Positions 16,154 to 24,684 of a DNA stretch of 36,907 bases are shown one piece after another. The stretch is from positions 1 through 36,907 of the forward strand of contig NZBV01000018.1 of the NCBI GenBank assembly GCA_002686355.1. Reading direction: 5' to 3'. Position 1 is the stretch's first letter; each line of letters opens with the position of its first letter. The notes under the pieces were generated by a model. The model had not been told where the DNA came from, did no database searches, and worked only from the letters and a program-made list of their open reading frames with translations. The stretch is from Candidatus Pacearchaeota archaeon. GTDB lineage: Archaea > Nanobdellota > Nanobdellia > Pacearchaeales > GW2011-AR1. The translations under genes were made by a program, and so were the position numbers.

Positions 16154-17332
16154 TTAAATTTCCTCATAATCTTTGACAGTTTCGTCAACTATTCTTTTCC
16201 ATTTATATTGCTCTGCAGACTTTTTAATATTTCTATTTTCCCACTTTAAAATTTTTTTAACTGCTTTTGCAATTTCACTAGAATTCCTCTGAGGGACAAC
16301 ATAACCCTCTTTCTCATCTTTAATCATCAGGGGCATACCCGCTATATCTGTTGTCACAATCGGAACATTTCTTGCAAGCGCCTCCATAACAGAAACAGAA
16401 GCTCCCTCCCTTGATGAAGGTAAAATAAAAGCATCTGCAGCACTCAGATAAGGCAGTTTATTTTTTCCAAAAATCGCCCCTAAAAATTCCACATTCTTTA
16501 TTTTTTTTGATTTAGTATATTCTTTAAACTCTTCCAGCTGAGGCCCATAACCAATAACCTTCAAATCAACTTCAGGCAATTCCTTCATAGCATCAATTAG
16601 ATATTTAATCCCTTTGATATGAGTCATTCTTCCAAGATTTACAACTATTTTTTTATCCAGAGGCCATCCAAGCTTTTTACGTGCAGCTTCTTTTTTCATA
16701 GGAGAGAAATAAAAATCATCAATCCCCATTGTCTGAAATCTAATTTTAGAATTTTTTGCTCTTTTTTTTAGATAATCAATCTCCTGTGGACTTAGCGCAT
16801 AAAAAAGTTTAATATTTTTTAAAACCCTGTTTTCCCAGAATTGGCTTAATGCAAAAAAAGGAAAAAACCATCTTTTTTTCTTAGACTCTTTTAGATGCTT
16901 AAATGGCCAGCTTCCCCCGTGATGCTGTCCGATAATATCCTCTTTTCCAAATAAACTTGCAATTGCCAAGCCATGCAAACTATGGTATTCATGAAAATGA
17001 ATTATCAATTTATAACCCTCTCTCTTGCTTTTTTTAACCTCTTTTTTCAGTTCCTTCAACAGCGAAACAGAAAAATCCAAGCCATACACAGGAGAAATTG
17101 TCGTCGGAAACTGCCTATATTTTATTCCTTTATAAGTAAATTCTTTTTTCTCTTTAAAACTTCTCTCAGGTATCCAGCATTCTACTTCTATTCCAGGATG
17201 AAATTTTTTAATCTGCTGCGCAACCAGAGAAAACCAGTCATCAATTATGAATTTTTCCAGAGTTTTGTCGCTTCCTTCTAAGAAAAAAGACATTGAAGCA
17301 TGCGCAATTAAAATAATTTTTATCTTTTTCAT
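16154..17332 (-). CDS. Glycosyltransferase family 4
   Basis: A 392-residue GT-B glycosyltransferase. The N-terminal domain has GQHHGGSWPF near 139-148, and the C-terminal donor domain begins KIVVNLGRMTHIKGIKYLIDAM. The retaining-enzyme EX7E pattern is in SSREGASVSVMEALA, followed by IVTTDIAGMP. Cytoplasmic or membrane-associated transfer of a sugar to a lipid-linked glycan is expected. Its ATG is one base from the stop of the preceding radical SAM gene and its own stop is one base from the sulfatase-like ATG, so it is the middle of a tightly packed three-gene operon. Donor unknown. Confidence 0.88.
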   Translation of the reverse strand: MKKIKIILIAHASMSFFLEGSDKTLEKFIIDDWFSLVAQQIKKFHPGIEVECWIPERSFKEKKEFTYKGIKYRQFPTTISPVYGLDFSVSLLKELKKEVKKSKREGYKLIIHFHEYHSLHGLAIASLFGKEDIIGQHHGGSWPFKHLKESKKKRWFFPFFALSQFWENRVLKNIKLFYALSPQEIDYLKKRAKNSKIRFQTMGIDDFYFSPMKKEAARKKLGWPLDKKIVVNLGRMTHIKGIKYLIDAMKELPEVDLKVIGYGPQLEEFKEYTKSKKIKNVEFLGAIFGKNKLPYLSAADAFILPSSREGASVSVMEALARNVPIVTTDIAGMPLMIKDEKEGYVVPQRNSSEIAKAVKKILKWENRNIKKSAEQYKWKRIVDETVKDYEEI

Positions 17333-17333
17333 T

Positions 17334-18872
17334 TTAAAGATCCTTGTTTTCAGTTCCCTTTCTAAATTTAAATTTATAACTGAACTTTTTTACTCTTTCC
17401 ATTACAGTTTTTTCTAATTTAGGAGAGACATTAAACAAGAACAATGAAAAATTACTCAAGAACAAAAGTGCCTGATAGACAAAATATGCAAAAAGAGGAT
17501 TCTTGAATCTCCTCTTACTGATAATATACAAATCCCATTTTCCCATAATCTTATAGAGTTTGTCTATTTCTCTGAAAATTTTCTTGTCATAATTAAAAAA
17601 ATTATTATGCAGATGATCCCAAAAAGTATGATAATAAATCATAAAAAACGGACGATACTCATCTTTGAATAATCGCTTTTTATACAGCCACCATTTTTCA
17701 AAACCACATTCATTTGCATATTCATTATAAATTTCTGTCCCAGGATATGGCTGAATTATCCCCCCGTCAAAACATTGGGTAACATATTTTCTAATCTTCT
17801 TCACATATTTCTGGAAATCCCTCATCTCTTCTGCAGTTTCCCACGGAAACCCAACAAGAGTATTTACTCCTGCCCGTATCCCGGCTTTATGACACCATTT
17901 AAGAACTCTCTCTGTTTGTTCAATATATTTCTGAGGATCTAAAGTTTTTTTTGTTTTCTCAAGTGTCTTAGGAATCATACTTTCAAAACCAAGACTTATC
18001 ATAACACACCCTGCTTTTTTCATTTTGAAGATAGTCTCTCTTGTTAAAAAATCAATTCTTGAGGCACAAACCCACTCTATCGGAAGCTTTTTTTCTATTA
18101 ACATATCGCAAATCTGATTCAGCCTTTTCCTGTTTGCAGTAAAAGAATCATCAACAAAATTAATTGTAGTAACTCCATATTTTTTGTGAAGTTGTAAAAT
18201 TTCTTCTAAAATCTTGTCAGCAGACCTGAATCTAAAACACTTTCCAAACAACGAATGAAGGCAAAAAGTGCATCTACCCGTGCAGCCTCTGCTTGAAAGC
18301 ACAGCCCCGTAATTATTCATCTCCTCCTTTATCTTAACATAATCTGATTGCCTGTGAACTTCTCTGTCTGGAATTGGCAGAACATTCAAGTCCTTAATAT
18401 CTGCTTCAGGTTTTGTCTTGACTATTTTCCCTTTTTCTCTAAACACAAGCCCTTTTACAGAATTTATCTTCTTATTCTGTGAAAGTTTCCCTAACAAATT
18501 CTTAAACGAGATTTCAGCTTCACCTAAAACAATAATGTCTGCGCCTTTCTCTAAAACCTCCTCAGGACAGATTGTTGCATGAGGCCCTCCAGCCACAATT
18601 ATCTTGCAATACGGACGAATTTTTTCAAGCAAGTCATAAGAATAAGTTACACTATTTGTGATAAAATTCATTCCCACTAAAAGCGGTTTTTCTCTCTTTA
18701 TCAAATCAATTATACTCTTGTAGTCTTTCTTAGTATATTGTGCATTTAGATTTTCAACAAGCACCTCAAACCCTTCTTTTTTGGCAATTGCCCCAAGATA
18801 ACTAAATGCAAGGGGTGGAAAAGGGTCTTCTATACCTAATTTTGCTCTTAGCAATAAAATCTTCTTATTCAT
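17334..18872 (-). CDS. B12-binding-domain radical SAM protein
   Basis: A 512-residue enzyme. B12-binding-like domain with PPLAFSYLGAIAKKEGF at 19-35 and AGGPHATICPEE at 94-105; radical SAM motif C197-x3-C201-x2-C204 in SSRGCTGRC. VDDSFTANRKR and GFPWET are typical barrel elements. DxHxxG is absent, so any cobalamin would be bound without the usual histidine ligand. The C-terminal 100 residues include a hydrophobic stretch (PLFAYFVYQALLFLSNFSLF) suggesting membrane contact and a basic tail. First gene of the operon with GT4 and the sulfatase-like gene, implying glycan or glycolipid modification. Reaction unknown. Confidence 0.86.
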   Translation of the reverse strand: MNKKILLLRAKLGIEDPFPPLAFSYLGAIAKKEGFEVLVENLNAQYTKKDYKSIIDLIKREKPLLVGMNFITNSVTYSYDLLEKIRPYCKIIVAGGPHATICPEEVLEKGADIIVLGEAEISFKNLLGKLSQNKKINSVKGLVFREKGKIVKTKPEADIKDLNVLPIPDREVHRQSDYVKIKEEMNNYGAVLSSRGCTGRCTFCLHSLFGKCFRFRSADKILEEILQLHKKYGVTTINFVDDSFTANRKRLNQICDMLIEKKLPIEWVCASRIDFLTRETIFKMKKAGCVMISLGFESMIPKTLEKTKKTLDPQKYIEQTERVLKWCHKAGIRAGVNTLVGFPWETAEEMRDFQKYVKKIRKYVTQCFDGGIIQPYPGTEIYNEYANECGFEKWWLYKKRLFKDEYRPFFMIYYHTFWDHLHNNFFNYDKKIFREIDKLYKIMGKWDLYIISKRRFKNPLFAYFVYQALLFLSNFSLFLFNVSPKLEKTVMERVKKFSYKFKFRKGTENKDL

Positions 18873-18894
18873 AAATTTAAGAAATCAAGCCCGC

Positions 18895-18903
18895 GTTTAA
18901 ATA
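18895..18903 (-). promoter_or_regulatory. TATA box for the radical SAM/GT4/sulfatase-like operon
   Basis: Minus-strand TATTTAAAC centred about 27 bases upstream of the ATG at 18872. Confidence 0.55.
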
Positions 18904-18905
18904 GA

Positions 18906-19355
18906 TTATGCTAAATAACTAACAGCCCAATAAATCATCAATCCCAGTAAAAACCCTCCGATAATATCTATCCAATCATGCTTCTTTAAATAAATCCGTG
19001 AATAAAAAACCAGAATAAGGATAAATAAAATAAGTGTACTAACATAGACATTCAACGAAAAAGCGATTATAGCGAACAAGCCCAGGAATACTGCTCTTGC
19101 TGTATGAATGCTTGGAAACGACGATGCATCAATCTTTTCAAGGAAATTATTATATCTTACTTTTTTTGGTCTTGATTTAAAGTAAAATAACCTTATAATC
19201 AGTGTCACTAAATATATGACAACTACTCCAAAAAATATCTCTTTTGCAAAATCAATTTTTCCAGTTATAAAAAAAATCACAATTAGGAATAAACTAAAAA
19301 TTAGCCCTCCAAATAAGGTAATCTCTTCAAAAAATTTATCAAAGAGTTTTTTCAT
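18906..19355 (-). CDS. PAP2-family membrane phosphatase
   Basis: A 149-residue membrane protein with about four to five hydrophobic segments and a nearly complete type-2 phosphatidic-acid phosphatase signature: R55-x6-R62-P63 (arginine in place of the usual first lysine), P81-S-x-H84-T, and S119-R120 to H126 with D130. Such enzymes dephosphorylate lipid phosphates, including polyprenyl pyrophosphates and, in mycobacteria, possibly polyprenyl-phosphoryl-5-phosphoribose. Located 3 kb from a phosphoribosyltransferase-like UbiA gene, which makes that last substrate worth considering. Transcribed from a symmetrical TATA box it appears to share with the divergent dehydrogenase gene. Confidence 0.85.
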   Translation of the reverse strand: MKKLFDKFFEEITLFGGLIFSLFLIVIFFITGKIDFAKEIFFGVVVIYLVTLIIRLFYFKSRPKKVRYNNFLEKIDASSFPSIHTARAVFLGLFAIIAFSLNVYVSTLILFILILVFYSRIYLKKHDWIDIIGGFLLGLMIYWAVSYLA

Positions 19356-19374
19356 AATTCTCCGAATCGAGCAA

Positions 19375-19384
19375 TATTTAAATA
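19375..19384. promoter_or_regulatory. Symmetrical TATA box serving two divergent genes
   Basis: TATTTAAATA is a perfect palindrome in the 51-base gap. Its centre is about 24 bases from the minus-strand ATG at 19355 and about 27 bases from the plus-strand ATG at 19407, so one element can explain both leaderless starts. Confidence 0.55.
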
Positions 19385-19406
19385 CTTTCTTACAACCTTA
19401 AACAAA

Positions 19407-20366
19407 ATGAAAATAGCATACTTTCTCATAGAACCCTGGCAGGAAAAAATTCTTAGAGAGAACTTTCTAGATTCTGAACTTCAGATTTTTTCACAACCTT
19501 TAAACAGGGAAAACATAGAAAAAATAACCGACACAGATATAATTGTCTCAAGGGCAAGATTTATTGATCTAAAGTTGAATAGGGAAACCTTGGAAAAACT
19601 TCCAAACCTGAAATTTATCGCAACAATGTCAACAGGTTTTGATCATATCGATTTAGATTATTGCAGGCAAAAAAACATTCTTGTCTCAAATGTACCCGCT
19701 TATGGAAGTGTTTCTGTGGTAGAACAGACTTTTGCACTTCTTCTCGCTATCTCAAGAAAGATTCCTCAGGCAGCAAATGCATTAAAAGATAATCCAACAA
19801 ATCAATCTAATTTAATTGGTTTTGACTTAGATGAAAAAACATTAGGTGTCATTGGTTCTGGAAAAATTGGATTAAATGTAATTAAGATTGCAAAAAGTTT
19901 TGGCATGAATGTTCTTGCTCATGACATCATTAAAAACCACCAGGCAGCTGAAGAATTAGGATTTAAATATGTTGAACTTAGCGAGCTTTTGCAAAATTCA
20001 GACATAATAACGCTTCACACGTTTCTTAATAAAGATTCATTCCACCTAATCAGCGAAAAAGAACTTTCTCTGTTAAAACAAGATGCAATTATAATCAACA
20101 CTGCACGAGGAGGACTAATAGATACTCGCGCCTTAATCAACTATCTTCAGAGCAATCCTCTTGCTTTTGCAGGTCTGGATGTTTTTGAAGGAGAATCAAC
20201 AGACTTTAAAGTGAATAAATATCTCCAAGAACTTTCAAGTGTGGATAATGTGATAATAACCCCTCACAATGCTTCAAATACAAAAGAAGCAAAGGAAAAA
20301 ATTCTTCAGACAACAATTGGAAATATAAAAGAATTCATTAATGAAAAGCAGATTAATGTTGTTTAA
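19407..20366 (+). CDS. D-isomer-specific 2-hydroxyacid dehydrogenase
   Basis: A 319-residue NAD-dependent dehydrogenase. STGFDHIDLDYCRQKNI at 75-91 and the Rossmann GVIGSGKIG at 147-155 are characteristic. The catalytic residues are R234 (NTARGGLID), E263 (LDVFEGE) and H287 (TPHNAS). The order and length match D-lactate/phosphoglycerate-type enzymes; the LDVFEGE form is most like D-lactate dehydrogenase relatives. The substrate is a 2-keto or 2-hydroxy acid that cannot be named. Its stop codon overlaps that of the convergent SDR gene by four bases. Its connection with the glycan genes is unclear. Confidence 0.88.
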   Translation: MKIAYFLIEPWQEKILRENFLDSELQIFSQPLNRENIEKITDTDIIVSRARFIDLKLNRETLEKLPNLKFIATMSTGFDHIDLDYCRQKNILVSNVPAYGSVSVVEQTFALLLAISRKIPQAANALKDNPTNQSNLIGFDLDEKTLGVIGSGKIGLNVIKIAKSFGMNVLAHDIIKNHQAAEELGFKYVELSELLQNSDIITLHTFLNKDSFHLISEKELSLLKQDAIIINTARGGLIDTRALINYLQSNPLAFAGLDVFEGESTDFKVNKYLQELSSVDNVIITPHNASNTKEAKEKILQTTIGNIKEFINEKQINVV

Positions 20367-21394
20367 GAAATCGTCTTCACAATCTTCAGAAATCCTTGTT
20401 TTAGCTTTTTCCTGTGGCTTGTCCCATAAGATTTCTTTCCCTGTTTTTTCATCTGAACATAACTATCATAGGCAACTTTTAGCGCTTCTTTGTTCCCTAA
20501 TTTTGGTTTCCATCCTAAAATTTTCCTTGCATTTTCATTGTTAAAATAAAAGTCCTTGTGAAACGTTAGGTAGTGCCAAGGCGCAAGAGGGGAGAGTCTC
20601 ATTTTATCTAGGATTTTCAAGGAGTTGATTGTAAAATTTGTCGGGAGAGAAATTATCTTTGAACCAGTTTTAGCATAATCTAGAAGAGATTGCAAATCTT
20701 CTCTTAGGGTTAAAAAATTCTTTGAGCCAATATTAAATATATGAGAACCTTTTTTCAGCAAAGACAAATAACAGCAAGAAGCCAAATCACCTGAATGCAA
20801 AAATTGTATTTTATTGTTCCCATTGCCAATGATATAGATATTTTTTCCTTCTGAAATCCATTCAAAAAAAATGTCAAAAATGCCCATTCTTCCAGGGCCC
20901 AAAACTGTTCGCGGTCTTATAATGTCCACATCCAATCCTTTTCTAATATATTCTCTGCAAACTAATTCCCCTTTTAATTTTGATTCAGCGTAGGGTCCGA
21001 CTGGATTATATTCATCGTTTTCATCAACAGGATTTTTTCCAGTAAACTGAACAGCACTTGTAGATAAATGAACTACTTTCTTAACTTTATTTTTTAGCGC
21101 AGCTTCTAACACATTTCTTGTTCCTTCAACATTAACCTCAATAAATTTTTTTCCTGCCTTGCTTATCGGAACTTTTGCTACAGTATGGATAATTCTATCA
21201 ACCCCAGAGCATGCTTCAGAAACTTTTTCCTTGTCAAGAATATCCCCATAAACAAATTCAACTTTTTCATAAAAAGAATTATCTGGCAGAGGATCAATAT
21301 CCATTACTCTCACCTTTTCACCTTTTTTTACCAAAAACCTGACAATTTCAAATCCACAAAACCCAGAACCCCCTGTAACTAAGCATATTCTCAT
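20363..21394 (-). CDS. NAD-dependent epimerase/dehydratase-family extended SDR
   Basis: A 343-residue extended SDR. LVTGGSGFCG at 5-14 binds the cofactor, STSAVQFTG holds the catalytic serine and YAESK the Y-x3-K pair. RPRTVLGPGRMG and GNGNNKIQFLH are typical of the 3-beta-HSD/nucleotide-sugar epimerase group. The last 35 residues are very basic (QMKKQGKKSYGTSHRKKLKQG), beyond the usual family end. Its ATG abuts the stop of the SDR upstream (TAAATG), so they are one operon and may act in sequence. Sugar or isoprenoid-alcohol substrates are both possible. Confidence 0.8.
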   Translation of the reverse strand: MRICLVTGGSGFCGFEIVRFLVKKGEKVRVMDIDPLPDNSFYEKVEFVYGDILDKEKVSEACSGVDRIIHTVAKVPISKAGKKFIEVNVEGTRNVLEAALKNKVKKVVHLSTSAVQFTGKNPVDENDEYNPVGPYAESKLKGELVCREYIRKGLDVDIIRPRTVLGPGRMGIFDIFFEWISEGKNIYIIGNGNNKIQFLHSGDLASCCYLSLLKKGSHIFNIGSKNFLTLREDLQSLLDYAKTGSKIISLPTNFTINSLKILDKMRLSPLAPWHYLTFHKDFYFNNENARKILGWKPKLGNKEALKVAYDSYVQMKKQGKKSYGTSHRKKLKQGFLKIVKTIS

Positions 21395-22384
21395 TTAAAC
21401 ATTAACCCCTTGTCTCCTGCACCAATCAATTGATTTTTCCATTCCCTCTTTCAAAGAAACTTTTGGATCATAGCCTAATTCTTTTTTTGCTTTTTCAACA
21501 TTGCATGCGATATCCTGATCCATCTCCCCTGCAACATGAAGTTCTTTGTTATAAATTCCGACACTTTGCAATAAACTATCAGCGATTCTACAAATACCCG
21601 AAACAAATCCAGGAATATGACGCGGTTTTAGCTTTACCCCCAAAATATCTGCAATAGTTTCATAAATTTCAATTATTGGGTAAGGTTTCTCATCTGCGAT
21701 CCAGTATGTCTGTCCACTTGCTCGTTTTTTAGTTGCTGCCAAAATTAATCCCTGAACTGCATTGTCAATGTAAGTCATGCTTCTTATATTCTTTCCGTTG
21801 CCAAATACAATTGGATTTCCTTTTTTAACCATCTTAAAAAAGGTTGTTTGTCTTAAGGGTTGGTTTGGTCCGTAAAACCAGCAGGGCCTTATAATAGTCA
21901 CATCGATTTTTCCTTCTCTATATTTTCTATTAACATATTTTTCTGCTAGCATCTTGCTCTTTCCATAACCTTTGTAAGGTTTATAGGGGGTTTCTTCATC
22001 AAATAACATTTTATTTTTATTAAATCCAAAAGGAGAATTGCTACTCACGAAAACAAATTTTTTAACTCCTGAGTTTATTGCTTCATTGATAATATTTTTT
22101 GTTCCAATAAAATTCAAATTATAAAGATCTTTTGTTTTTTTTGGATGAATTATTCCTGCACAATGTATAACTATTTCAATACCTTTTGTAGCATTCTTCA
22201 AACTTTCTTTTTTAGTTAAGTTGCCTTTTGTAATCTCAGCGCCCATTTTCTTCAGATGTTCTGCATTCATCCCTTCTAAAACAAGACATCTTACCTTGGC
22301 CCCTTTCTTTATCAACTCTTTAACCAGCGAATCTCCGAGCCATCCCGGAGCTCCTGTAACAAGAATCTTTTTTCTCTTGACCAT
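21395..22384 (-). CDS. NAD-dependent epimerase/dehydratase-family extended SDR
   Basis: About 329 residues. ILVTGAPGWLGDSL at 6-19 is the cofactor loop, with tryptophan where most members have phenylalanine. VSSNSPFG holds the catalytic serine and YGKSK the Y-x3-K pair; RPCWFYGPNQPLRQ follows. Family: extended SDR, 3-beta-HSD/epimerase-like. The ATG at 22384 is chosen because a TATA box lies 25 bases upstream; a form from 22426 would overlap the divergent promoter. It precedes a second SDR without any gap and is divergent from the UbiA-like gene. It might modify the pentose or lipid made by that enzyme (inference). Confidence 0.8.
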   Translation of the reverse strand: MVKRKKILVTGAPGWLGDSLVKELIKKGAKVRCLVLEGMNAEHLKKMGAEITKGNLTKKESLKNATKGIEIVIHCAGIIHPKKTKDLYNLNFIGTKNIINEAINSGVKKFVFVSSNSPFGFNKNKMLFDEETPYKPYKGYGKSKMLAEKYVNRKYREGKIDVTIIRPCWFYGPNQPLRQTTFFKMVKKGNPIVFGNGKNIRSMTYIDNAVQGLILAATKKRASGQTYWIADEKPYPIIEIYETIADILGVKLKPRHIPGFVSGICRIADSLLQSVGIYNKELHVAGEMDQDIACNVEKAKKELGYDPKVSLKEGMEKSIDWCRRQGVNV

Positions 22385-22404
22385 TAATCTTTTCCAACCC
22401 TTAG

Positions 22405-22414
22405 ATATATAAAT
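22405..22414 (-). promoter_or_regulatory. TATA box for the SDR operon
   Basis: Minus-strand ATTTATATAT centred about 25 bases upstream of the ATG at 22384; it decides that start. Confidence 0.55.
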
Positions 22415-22436
22415 GTTGTCTTTCAAATTCGATGCA

Positions 22437-22445
22437 TTTTTAAAG
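22437..22445 (+). promoter_or_regulatory. TATA box for the UbiA-like gene
   Basis: TTTTTAAAG centred 26 bases upstream of the ATG at 22467. It argues against the longer frame that begins at 22413. Confidence 0.55.
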
Positions 22446-22466
22446 AAAAGGTTTATTCATTTTAGG

Positions 22467-23321
22467 ATGACAATAATATCAGATTTATCCAGATTATTGA
22501 GGATATCTCAGTGGTATAAAAACCTTTTAATATTTGTGCCATTGATTTTTTCATTGAATCTTTTTAACTTGGACATTTTCCTAAGAGTTCTCTTGGGATT
22601 TTTATCCCTTTCACTTTTATCTTCAAGTTATTATATAATTAATGATCTTAAGGATATTGAAAAAGATAAGCATCATCCCGAAAAAAAGAAACGCCCTCTT
22701 GCGTCTGGAAGAACTCCAAAATTTTTAGCAGCCCTCCTTTTTTTCTTTTTATTTATCAATTCATTAGCAATCGCTTTTTTTCTTTCAAACATTTTTTTCA
22801 CCATAATGATCGTCTTGTTTGCTCTCTCTCAAATCTATAATCTTATCCTTAGGAACATTGCTTTTTTTGATATAATTGCGATTTCTCTCAATTTCGTTGT
22901 CAGAATTCTTTCTGGAAGTTTTTTAATAGGAGTAACCCCCCAATATCCATTGGTTTTATCAGCATTCTTTCTTTCTGTGTTTATGGTTTCAGGCAAAAGA
23001 ATTTCTGAAACTTACCTTTCTGACCTTATAAAGTATCGTCCTTCTCTCAGCAAACAACATAAAGACACTTTAACTTTGATGGCAACTGTTTCAGTGGCAT
23101 CTACAATCATTTTGTTTTCTTTTTATGCTCTTGAAATCTCTAAGCCTCTTTTACTATTAACTTTGCCACTCTCCTTTTATTTGGTTTTAGTTTATTTCAA
23201 CAGTGTATTTCACAATCCTGAAAAAATAAGAAACCCAGAAAAATTTATATTTGACAAAAGAATAATTCTTTCTTTGTTCTTTTGGACAGTTTTATTAATC
23301 TTGGCTCTATATGTTTTTTAG
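22467..23321 (+). CDS. UbiA-family polyprenyl-phosphate phosphoribosyltransferase-like membrane enzyme
   Basis: A 284-residue, about eight-helix UbiA prenyltransferase-fold protein. The first aspartate motif is N59-D60-x2-D63-x3-D67-x2-H70-P71 followed by KKKRPLASG. The D-x2-HP-x-K-x2-RP-x-ASG form is characteristic of decaprenyl-phosphate phosphoribose synthases, which join PRPP and a polyprenyl phosphate, and not of quinone or chlorophyll prenyltransferases. SDLIKYRPSL is the likely second motif region. The start at 22467 follows from the TATA box. Its stop overlaps that of the convergent GT-C-like gene. Neighbouring PAP2 and SDR genes fit a lipid-linked pentose pathway. An archaeal ether-lipid UbiA enzyme is the main alternative. 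Confidence 0.75.
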   Translation: MTIISDLSRLLRISQWYKNLLIFVPLIFSLNLFNLDIFLRVLLGFLSLSLLSSSYYIINDLKDIEKDKHHPEKKKRPLASGRTPKFLAALLFFFLFINSLAIAFFLSNIFFTIMIVLFALSQIYNLILRNIAFFDIIAISLNFVVRILSGSFLIGVTPQYPLVLSAFFLSVFMVSGKRISETYLSDLIKYRPSLSKQHKDTLTLMATVSVASTIILFSFYALEISKPLLLLTLPLSFYLVLVYFNSVFHNPEKIRNPEKFIFDKRIILSLFFWTVLLILALYVF

Positions 23322-24601
23322 ATTTCTTGTTTTTTTGATAATTCTTTAGAGGCTTTTTCAGGAGAACATTTTTCAAGATTAATCTTTCTTATAAAAATCC
23401 CTTTGAAAACTAATCCAACTAAGCTAGGAATATCCTTTATTTTTAGCAATTTAGAAATTTTCTCTTTTCCTGTTCCAGAATTTATTTTTTTTAGGTCATC
23501 TATCTTTATTGTGAGAACAGACATTTTAATTGCTACGATCATAAATGAGGCTAAAGAAAATATTAATACCCCTGGCCACAGAACAAAATTATTTTCAAGG
23601 AGTAATCCAATAGGAATCACAATATAAGGGATCATTGCTGATAAATATCTGTAATCTCCGCCACCCCCTGCCCAGTAGGTTTTGTGTTTTGAGACAAGCA
23701 AAAACAGAGGAAGTGTCAGGCATAAAAATAAAATTAAATTTTCATAGCTAAGATAATAAAATCCGATAATTCCAAATATTAAAACAGGACTAAGAACTAA
23801 CATCCCTCCTGGCAGAAAAATCTCTTTTTTCTTTTTTATATGAAACAACAATCCAAAAATCCCTTTCAAAATTGGGGTTACAAAAGTTGTCCGGAGAGAA
23901 TTAGACCATCTAAAGTGCGCACTGTATTTGTAAGATGTTGTCAGAGGCGAGCCAAAACATCTCCAGTTATATAAAAACAAGGGAACCACCCCAAGAACAT
24001 ATCCCCCTCCAAGTGGAAAAAGCACAGAATAATTTCCAAGGATAATTTGCGCGAGCCCGATTCCAAACAAGAACATAAAGTCAGTATACTCCACAATTGT
24101 TGCCAAACCAAGAATCAGTCCAATCACAAAAAAAGGATATCCATTAAGCAAAAAATAAACAGACAGCAAAACCAGGAAAGCAGACAGCGGATGGATGATG
24201 AAAGTTGTACTGTACCTCCAATTAATTGTGCATAGAGCAAATATCAAACCAGTTATAAGAGCGATTTTTTCTATTCCTACTAATTGCAGGGTGATTAGAT
24301 AGACAAGAACAGTGGACAAGATTCCAGAGATAACCGGAACCAGTACAACATTCAGTCCAAGAGCATGAAATGGAACAGAAGCAAAAGCCAGACCAGGCGG
24401 CCTATCACTATAATATTTGTCATTCTTTTTTGCATAATCCATAAAATTAGTATACCCAAGATATTCTTTTATTGCAAGTTTCTTTTTTTCAACTATTGCT
24501 CTGACCAAAGCATAGAGACTTCCGCTGTTGCAACAAGTTATTCCCTGCATGGAAAAAAGATAAACAAGGCTCACAATCAAAATTAAAATTATCAGCTCCA
24601 T
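23318..24601 (-). CDS. Polytopic membrane protein, GT-C/GT39-like glycosyltransferase candidate
   Basis: A 427-residue protein with about nine to eleven hydrophobic segments. After the first segment an extracytoplasmic loop of some 40 residues ends in YSDRPPGLAFASVP, the RPPG element seen in GT39-like and arabinofuranosyltransferase-like GT-C proteins. Such enzymes use polyprenyl-phosphate sugars on the outer face of the membrane. The C-terminal ~60 residues are soluble and basic. Its position convergent to the phosphoribosyltransferase-like UbiA gene suggests the donor could be the product of that pathway (inference). The catalytic acid cannot be fixed with confidence. A TATA box 25 bases before the ATG supports the start. 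Confidence 0.65.
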   Translation of the reverse strand: MELIILILIVSLVYLFSMQGITCCNSGSLYALVRAIVEKKKLAIKEYLGYTNFMDYAKKNDKYYSDRPPGLAFASVPFHALGLNVVLVPVISGILSTVLVYLITLQLVGIEKIALITGLIFALCTINWRYSTTFIIHPLSAFLVLLSVYFLLNGYPFFVIGLILGLATIVEYTDFMFLFGIGLAQIILGNYSVLFPLGGGYVLGVVPLFLYNWRCFGSPLTTSYKYSAHFRWSNSLRTTFVTPILKGIFGLLFHIKKKKEIFLPGGMLVLSPVLIFGIIGFYYLSYENLILFLCLTLPLFLLVSKHKTYWAGGGGDYRYLSAMIPYIVIPIGLLLENNFVLWPGVLIFSLASFMIVAIKMSVLTIKIDDLKKINSGTGKEKISKLLKIKDIPSLVGLVFKGIFIRKINLEKCSPEKASKELSKKQEI

Positions 24602-24621
24602 TTTATTTAAAATTTTAAATC

Positions 24622-24631
24622 ATTTATAAAT
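24622..24631 (-). promoter_or_regulatory. TATA box for the GT-C-like gene
   Basis: ATTTATAAAT, centred about 25 bases upstream of the minus-strand ATG at 24601. Confidence 0.5.
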
Positions 24632-24648
24632 TATTTCATACCATTATC

Positions 24649-24657
24649 TTTATAAAT
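24649..24657 (+). promoter_or_regulatory. TATA box for the SPASM radical SAM gene
   Basis: TTTATAAAT centred about 32 bases upstream of the ATG at 24685; a leader of several bases is implied. It is back to back with the box of the divergent GT-C-like gene. Confidence 0.5.
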
Positions 24658-24684
24658 CTGTTTTATTAATCCCATTTATTCAAA

